A stretch of 11,270 nt of DNA, from positions 1-11,270 of the forward strand of contig JAJJLU010004602.1 of NCBI GenBank assembly GCA_023807065.1, given 5' to 3'. This DNA is from Isotricha intestinalis. Lineage: Eukaryota; Ciliophora; Litostomatea; Vestibuliferida; Isotrichidae. Within the stretch, counting starts at the first letter, position 1; each line of letters opens with the position of its first letter. Below the pieces are notes generated by a model that saw only the letters and a list, made by a program, of their open reading frames with translations, was not told the DNA's origin and did no database searches. This document shows, one piece after another, positions 6,694 to 11,270 of the stretch. A program made the translations under genes and the position numbers.

Positions 6694-9178
6694 TTAATTA
6701 TTTTTAGGAAATAATTTCTCAGCTTCTTCTTTTTTTTGCCAAAAAGTTAAATTTCCTTTTATATCTTCTTCACTTATTTCTTCAATTTTAACTTTTGCTT
6801 TTAAATTTTCTAAAAAATTTTTATAAAATTGAGAAGAAGTGAAAATAACAATATAAGTATATAAATTATTTAATAAATTTGAATTAGATAATATTTCTTT
6901 TGGAGTAATATTTTCTTCAAATTGTTTAATTAAATCTTTATTTCCTTCTTCATCATAATATTTATTATTTGAATATAAATCATTCATTAATTTTTTTATT
7001 TTATTTTCTTCTTCATATTTACCAATATTTTTTGGCAAATTTTCTTCAATCAATTTTTTAACTTCAACATCAATATTTTTTTCATTTTCAGAAATATAAT
7101 TTTTAAATAATTTATCAGCTTCAACAAAATAAAAATCATTAGGGAAATTTTTTTCTAAAAATTTTAAAGATTTAAGAGCTAAAATAGGTTTATTCTTATT
7201 TAAAAAGCTTTTTACACAAATAAAATGACTTCTTTGACATTTACAAATAGATTGAATTTTAATAGAATATTTATAAATATCATCATCAATATTTTTAATT
7301 AAACTTTCAATATCTTTATAAGTATATAAAACTGTTCCACAATTGTTTTTAATATCTTCATATTCTTTATCTAAACTTAAACTAAAATCTTTTTCATTTT
7401 TTTTTTTCAAAATTAAACTTTTAATAATATCTAAATAAAATAAACTATTAAGTAAATATTTCCCATTATAAATTTTATTCATAAATTTAATTAAATAGAA
7501 AAAGTCATTAAGCATATATCTTCTTAAAGAATAATTATAAAAATCATTTTGATCTTCAAACATATTATCAACTTGCATTAAAAATATATTTAAACATTCT
7601 ATGAGAATGTAAGATTAAATTATTTTTTAAATAACAATAACCACATTCAGTTTCAAACCACATACATTGAGTTCTTTTCATATTTTCTTCAAATAAAGGA
7701 TCTTTAACAAATTCAATCATTATTAATCTACTTTCTTCAATTTTATTATTTCTTAAAAGACTTTTTGCATATTTTGCATTTAAATATCTATCACTTAAAT
7801 CTAATTTTTTTGCTTTTTTCATTGATAATGAACTTTCTTCATATAATAATAAATGTTTTAATATTTTAGATTTTAACATATAAAATTCTACTATTGACGG
7901 AATATTTGTTATTGCTTTATTTATATATTTTAATGATTTGTTTAAATCTTTAAAAAAATCATAATGTTGAGAAGAATAATAATATATCCATGTTATTTCA
8001 TTTATTTTTGATAATTTTTCATTGTTTGTTAACGACAAATCTAAATAATTATTTTTCTCTATTGATTCTAAATGATTTTTTATTATATTTGATATTATTT
8101 CTGTCTTTTTTGGTTGAAATAAATATATAAATTTTATATTTGTGAATATAGATATTAAATTTATTTTTATATTTTTTATGAAATATTCATTAATTAATTT
8201 TGTGAATATTTCTAATGGACTTAATGCTAATTCTATTCTATCATAAACTTTGGACTTTTTAATTTGGGGCTTTATTTCATTTATTAATATATCATATAAT
8301 TGTTTTGATTTTGATTCATCATTTCCTATTTTAAGTAAATTTTGATAATTTTCTATATTTTCATTTGTTTTTAAATTTAAATACCAAATATAATAATTAG
8401 CATTATCCTGATTTAATAATAAACCTTTATTACAATATTCAATTCCAATATCATTTTTTTTTGCCAAAATAGCAGCTTTAATAATTAAAGAATAAAATAA
8501 ATTTCTATCAGTACATTTTGTTTCAATATTACTAGTTAATTCTTTAATACATTCATCATATTTTTTTAACTTTAATAAAATTTCTCCTTTAAATAAATAA
8601 ATTTGATTAATTTCTTGTTTTTTAATTTTCTCTTTTTGAATTTCTTCAATTTTATTAATTAGATTTAAAGCATTATCATAATTTTTAATTAAATATTGAG
8701 AAAAAGAATAAGTAATCCAATTAGTATTTAAAGTAGGTTTTAAACTTAAAGCTTTTCTTGAAAAATCATCAAAATCATTAAATTTACCTAAAAATAATTG
8801 TAAATAAGATAAATCTCTTAAAACATTATAATTTTCAGGATCATTTTTATAAGATTGTAAATAACATTTTATTGATTGGGAATAATTTTTAGTTTCTTTA
8901 TTAAAAATTGCATAAAAATGCCAACATATTGCGTTTTTAAAACCTAATTTTAATGAATCTTTTATTAATTTTTCTGCATTTTCTTTATCTTTTAATCCTA
9001 ATAATGATAATCCTTTTAATGCCATTGCTTCTTGGTTTTTTCCATTTTTTTCTAATATTTTTTCACATTTTTTTTTACATGCTTTATAATCATTATTATC
9101 ATAATCTTTCTATTTAAATTTTTTATTTATATTTATTCTTACTAATGCATCTTGGAATTTCTTGTCTTTAGGATTCAT
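6694..9178 (-). CDS. NAA15: NatA N-terminal acetyltransferase auxiliary subunit (NAA15/Nat1), one intron, one frame break
   Basis: NAA15 is the TPR-superhelix scaffold that holds the catalytic subunit NAA10 and anchors NatA to ribosomes for co-translational N-terminal acetylation. Exon 1 (9178-9143) encodes MNPKDKKFQDAL, matching the family start PPKENALFKRIL. A 33-nt intron (9142-9110) follows, then exon 2. Family landmarks appear in order: MALKGLSLLGL, CWHFYAIF, YSQSIKCYLQSYKNDPENYN, LRDLSYLQ, the HYD and YINKAI region, and TQCMWFETECGYCYL. Near 7570 the frame shifts by one base and continues with DNMFEDQNDFYNYSLRRYML, equivalent to the human DDQFDFHTYCMRK segment with no alignment gap. Joined, the protein is about 816 residues against 866 in human. 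The basic linker in the C-terminal third (KLRNKQRR region of human) appears to be missing or very short. Translated without joining, only 7568-9025 and 6694-7578 appear as separate open frames. The stop is UAA at 6694. Confidence 0.93.
7567..7594 (-). other. NAA15: Single-base frame break inside NAA15
   Basis: The upstream frame ends ...MFKYIFNAS then UGA (7570-7568). The downstream frame continues one base further on (+1), so that skipping the T of UGA gives Asp-Asn-Met-Phe-Glu-Asp-Gln. The count of residues between the conserved MWFETEC and EDQNDF motifs equals that in human NAA15 (both 37 positions from MW to DQ), so nothing but one base is in excess. A five-T run at 7585-7589 is a likely place for a sequencing or assembly indel. 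The stop context, a Ser codon followed by UGA-U, also resembles known +1 recoding sites. Confidence 0.8.
9110..9142 (-). other. 33-nt spliceosomal-type mini-intron in NAA15
   Basis: On the minus strand the segment begins GTAAGAATAA and ends TTTAAATAG. It has a canonical GTAAG donor and a TAG acceptor, and contains only A, T and G. It is 33 nt, a multiple of three, but its last triplet is an in-frame UAG, so retention would stop translation. Removing it joins FQDAL to KDYDNNDYKACKKKCEKIL, which aligns without a gap of more than one residue to the human [24 protein letters not shown] stretch. Without removal the conserved N terminus of NAA15 could not be made. Confidence 0.88.
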
Positions 9179-9561
9179 GAAAAATAAATAATTTTAAATA
9201 AAAAAATATTTAAAAAAATAAATAATATATATAATTAATGAAAAAAGAAATTTTCTCAATAAATTAAAAATAATGATAAAATAACATTTAAATTCAACAG
9301 AAATTGTTATTATTTTTTTTCTTAAAATAAAATTCTTTCTTCTTTTTCTTTGTTAATGAATAACTAATAACCTTAATATTGTTGTTGCTTACTTCTTTAA
9401 ACTTATCATTTGATTTGTTAATAATATTGTTTTTAATAATAATAAAAGTTTGATTATATTATAAATTATAAGAAAAAAAAAATAAGAAAAATAAAAATAA
9501 TACAAATTCTTTTTTCATTGATAAAATAAATAATAAACTATAATAAAAAATTGGAAAAATT
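9179..9561. other. Intergenic gap between NAA15 5' end and NAP1 3' end
   Basis: A 383-bp AT-rich stretch that should contain the NAA15 promoter and the NAP1 3' untranslated region. The part nearest NAA15 (9179-9290) is almost pure A/T and shows nothing recognisable. The part at 9294-9518 has an unusual open stretch on the minus strand, listed separately. I see no tRNA or other RNA gene. Confidence 0.6.
9294..9518 (-). pseudogene. Signal-peptide-like micro-ORF continued by an open frame after one UAA
   Basis: From ATG at 9518 the minus strand encodes 19 residues, MKKEFVLFLFFLFFFSYNL, then UAA (9461-9459). That is a good signal-peptide shape: two Lys followed by a hydrophobic core. The same frame is then open for 54 more codons to UGA at 9294, with AAG, AAC and AGC codons that are rare in the neighbouring genes. 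Inside it a 29-nt segment (9392-9364) begins GTAAGC and ends TTATTAG, like a mini-intron. Splicing it would end the protein after LFINKEKEERILF. No family is recognised. It may be a small secreted-protein gene with one damaged codon, a remnant, or chance. Confidence 0.3.
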
Positions 9562-10965
9562 TTATTGATTTTTACAATCAGGTTTTTTATCATCTTTATC
9601 TTTATTTTTTTTATTTCCAGATTTTTTTCTTTTTCCAATAATTTTTCCTTTTTTTTTTCCTTTTTTATCACCAGAACTTTCACTAGAATCATTATCATCA
9701 TCATTATCTTCATCTTCATCTTCATCTAAAGAACTTTCATTAATTTCCAGAATATTTAAATAATATTCTAATTGATTTTTAAATAAATCTTCTTTAAAAA
9801 AAGAAACTTCACCTTCAAAATCTTCTATTTCAATTTCTGAATCTTCATTATCACTTGAATCATCAGATTTATCTTTATTATATTCTTGTTTTTTATCTTC
9901 AAAAGATTTAAAAAAGTTAAAAAATGAATCAACTTTTTCTCTTATTGTTTTTTTTATGACTTTTTTTCCTTTTTTTATTGATTTTGTCTTTTTTTTTATT
10001 GTTGGATTTTTTTCTTCGTTTTTCCAATTTATTTTTGATGCTTCCATTGATTTTAATTCTCCTTTTTTATTCATTAAATAAGTTTTAGTTAAAATATTTG
10101 GTTCAAAATAATCATTTTCTTTAAAAATAAATTCTACTGTAAAATCATCTGAATTTATTTTTGGAATGTATTTTACATATTTTAAATTATCTAATATATT
10201 TTTATCTTTTTCATTCATTGAAAAAAAATTTGCATTTATTATTACTTTTTTCCAATATTTTTCTATTTCTTTTTCCTCTTCGTTTGAATTTAAATTTATA
10301 TTATATTTTTCTATTTCTTCTTTTTCAATTTCATTATTTGTATTTTTATTTAATACTATTTCTAATATTTTTTCATATATTTCATTATATTTTTGCTCAA
10401 AGTTTGATGATAATTCATTTGATTCTTTATCTTGATTCTTTTCTGCTATGTTATTTCTTTTTTTATTTAATAAATTTAATGATATTAATTTTGCTTTTAG
10501 AGAATTTTGATTTATATTCTTTAATGCATTATTAAAATCTTCATCATCTTCTTCTTCTTCTTTTTCTTCTTTTTCCTCTTTTTCCTCTTTTTCCTCTTTT
10601 TCTTTTTCTTCTTTTTCTTTTTCTTTTATTTCTTCTTTTTCTTCTTTTTCCTCTTTTTCTTCTTTTTCTTCTTTTTCTACTTTTTCTTCTTTTTCTGCTT
10701 TTTCTTCTTTTTCTACTTTTTCTACTTTTTCTTCTTTTTCTACTTTTTCTTCTTTTTCAACTTTTTCTTCTTTTTCTACTTTTTCTATTGTGTCTACTTT
10801 TTCTTCTTTTTCTTCTTTTTTTTCTTTTTCTTCTTTTTCTACTAAATTATCTACTTTTATTTCTTCTTTATTTTCCTCTTTTATTTCAGTATTTTGTAAA
10901 TCTTGTTTATTTTCTTCTTTTAAATTTCCTTCTTGTGTTGAAGAAGAATTTATTTCATCAGACAT
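9562..10965 (-). CDS. NAP1: NAP1-family nucleosome assembly protein (histone H2A-H2B chaperone)
   Basis: NAP1 proteins bind and shuttle histones H2A-H2B and help build and remodel nucleosomes. Of 467 residues, 1-42 are polar and acidic, and about 43-138 are a Glu/Lys repeat with KEEKVE units. The NAP domain covers about 145-410. It includes the dimerisation helix with NFEQKYNEIYEKI (188-200), then EKYWKKVIINANFFS (235-249), DFTVEFIFKENDYFEPNIL (274-292), TKTYLM (293-298), INWK (312-315) and SFFNFF (347-352), all in family order. The tail has an acidic stretch (DEDEDEDNDDDND, 414-426), a basic nuclear-localisation-like stretch (434-453), and ends DCKNQ. Animal NAP1L1 and plant NAP1 proteins end CKQQ, a farnesylated CaaX box; Cys464 lies at that position here. 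The ATG at 10965 opens MSDE and the stop is UAA. No intron is needed. The long charged N terminus is the unusual part. Confidence 0.92.
   Translation of the reverse strand: MSDEINSSSTQEGNLKEENKQDLQNTEIKEENKEEIKVDNLVEKEEKEKKEEKEEKVDTIEKVEKEEKVEKEEKVEKEEKVEKVEKEEKAEKEEKVEKEEKEEKEEKEEKEEIKEKEKEEKEKEEKEEKEEKEEKEEEEDDEDFNNALKNINQNSLKAKLISLNLLNKKRNNIAEKNQDKESNELSSNFEQKYNEIYEKILEIVLNKNTNNEIEKEEIEKYNINLNSNEEEKEIEKYWKKVIINANFFSMNEKDKNILDNLKYVKYIPKINSDDFTVEFIFKENDYFEPNILTKTYLMNKKGELKSMEASKINWKNEEKNPTIKKKTKSIKKGKKVIKKTIREKVDSFFNFFKSFEDKKQEYNKDKSDDSSDNEDSEIEIEDFEGEVSFFKEDLFKNQLEYYLNILEINESSLDEDEDEDNDDDNDSSESSGDKKGKKKGKIIGKRKKSGNKKNKDKDDKKPDCKNQ
10547..10840 (-). repeat. Homopurine/homopyrimidine Glu/Lys-coding repeat in NAP1
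   Basis: On + this is nearly pure C/T, with an uninterrupted 81-nt pyrimidine run at 10547-10627 and another of 50 nt at 10629-10678. The minus strand reads as GAA and AAA codons, encoding residues of about 43-139 of NAP1 in units such as KEEKVE and KEEKEE. The unit size is 9 or 18 nt. Long mirror-like purine tracts of this kind can form triplex DNA and are prone to slippage. Confidence 0.9.
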
Positions 10966-11130
10966 TTACTCAAAAATAAGATATTAATTTATTTAAATAA
11001 TTCATTTATATAAAAAGATAAAATATTTTTTCCAAAAATAAAAATAATTATACATTTAATAAACAAATATTCAATATGTATTAATTTTTTAGATTTTTCA
11101 ATTCTTAAAAATTATAAAAAGTAGTTAAAT

Positions 11131-11250
11131 AAGAAAAAGAAGAAAAAGTATAAATAGAAGAAAAAGAAGAAATAGAATTAAAAGTAGAAAAAGAAGAAAA
11201 AGATGAAAAAGAAGAAAAAGAAGAAAAAGAAGAAATTGAAGAAAGTCCTA
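11131..11250 (+). repeat. Purine-rich GAAGAAAAA repeat, inverted relative to the NAP1 tract
   Basis: The plus strand here is almost only A and G, built on GAAGAAAAA-type units with a few T interruptions. The NAP1 tract at 10547-10840 has the same units on the opposite strand, so the two form a loose inverted repeat about 290 bp apart across the divergent promoter region. It overlaps the start of the open frame at the right edge. Confidence 0.8.
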
Positions 11251-11270
11251 TATTTGATGCTAGAAATTCT
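11154..11270 (+). CDS. 5' part of a Glu/Lys-rich protein, runs off the window
   Basis: An open frame of 39 codons reaches the window edge. It begins with Glu/Lys repeats and then leaves the repeat with IEESPIFDARNS, which uses mixed, protein-like codons and so suggests a real coding region rather than bare microsatellite. In-frame UAA codons at 11151 and 11130 precede it and no Met lies in this frame, so the start must be in an upstream exon or the call is wrong. An AAATAG ending at 11157 resembles the NAA15 intron acceptor, with a possible donor GT at 11121 (37 nt). The gene is divergent from NAP1. I do not recognise a family. Confidence 0.4.
   Translation, partial: MEEKEEIELKVEKEEKDEKEEKEEKEEIEESPIFDARNS

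Noticed and set aside
7550..7620. An intron rather than a frame break in NAA15 near 7570 (for example a 19-nt GT...AG segment ending GAAG).
   Set aside because: Splicing it would delete residues that align without a gap to human NAA15, including the Asp before Gln in EDQNDF; a one-base excess explains everything.
9110..9112. UAG in the NAA15 N-terminal frame as a reassigned sense codon.
   Set aside because: It is the last triplet of a well-formed GTAAG...TAG intron, and its removal improves the match to the family; readthrough would add eleven unconserved residues.
10161..10987. Several Phe/Leu/Ser-rich plus-strand frames opposite NAP1.
   Set aside because: They are antisense images of Glu/Lys/Asn codons, with no independent coding signal.
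11076..11095. A 15-nt GTATTA...TTTTAG segment resembling heterotrich ciliate introns.
   Set aside because: No coding frame on either side supports it, and such short GT...AG strings are expected by chance in A/T sequence.

Overview
The window looks like nuclear DNA of a very AT-rich, compact eukaryote. The base composition is extreme, codons end almost always in A or T, Arg is nearly always AGA, and proteins carry Asn- and Lys/Glu-rich tracts. The three genes whose families I recognise securely are eukaryote-specific: a vacuolar-type H+-ATPase a subunit, the NatA auxiliary subunit NAA15, and a NAP1 histone chaperone. A short spliceosomal-type intron (33 nt) is visible. Five coding regions end at positions that fit their families or neighbours, using UAA four times and UAG once, so the standard meaning of those two codons holds here. 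Tiny introns, gene density and composition would suit a standard-code AT-rich protist such as a rumen (litostome) ciliate macronucleus. An anaerobic fungus or another AT-rich microbe is not excluded; this placement is inference.

Layout, left to right: an AT-rich leader (1-200); the V-ATPase a subunit on + (201-2774); 68 bp further on, a convergent minus-strand TPR-repeat protein with an Asn/Tyr tract (2843-4204); a gap of about 1 kb with stop-interrupted coding-like pieces (4205-5239); a membrane-anchored RING-IBR protein on + (5240-6580); a convergent minus-strand NAA15 gene (6694-9178), which has one 33-nt intron near its 5' end and one single-base frame break near 7570; a 383-bp gap with a tiny signal-peptide-like reading frame (9179-9561); NAP1 on minus (9562-10965), with a Glu/Lys repeat at its N terminus and a CaaX-like C terminus; and, at the right edge, a divergent Glu/Lys-rich reading frame on + that runs off the window.

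The genes do not form an operon or a single pathway. They are housekeeping genes for organelle acidification, co-translational N-terminal acetylation, histone handling and probable membrane-linked ubiquitylation, packed in alternating orientation with very short spacers at the tail-to-tail junctions. I see no mobile element, CRISPR array, tRNA or rRNA. The most notable points are the mini-intron, the colinear +1 frame break in NAA15 at a Ser-UGA-U context, the loss of a recognisable catalytic RING2 in the RING-IBR protein, and the inverted purine/pyrimidine repeats around the NAP1 5' end.
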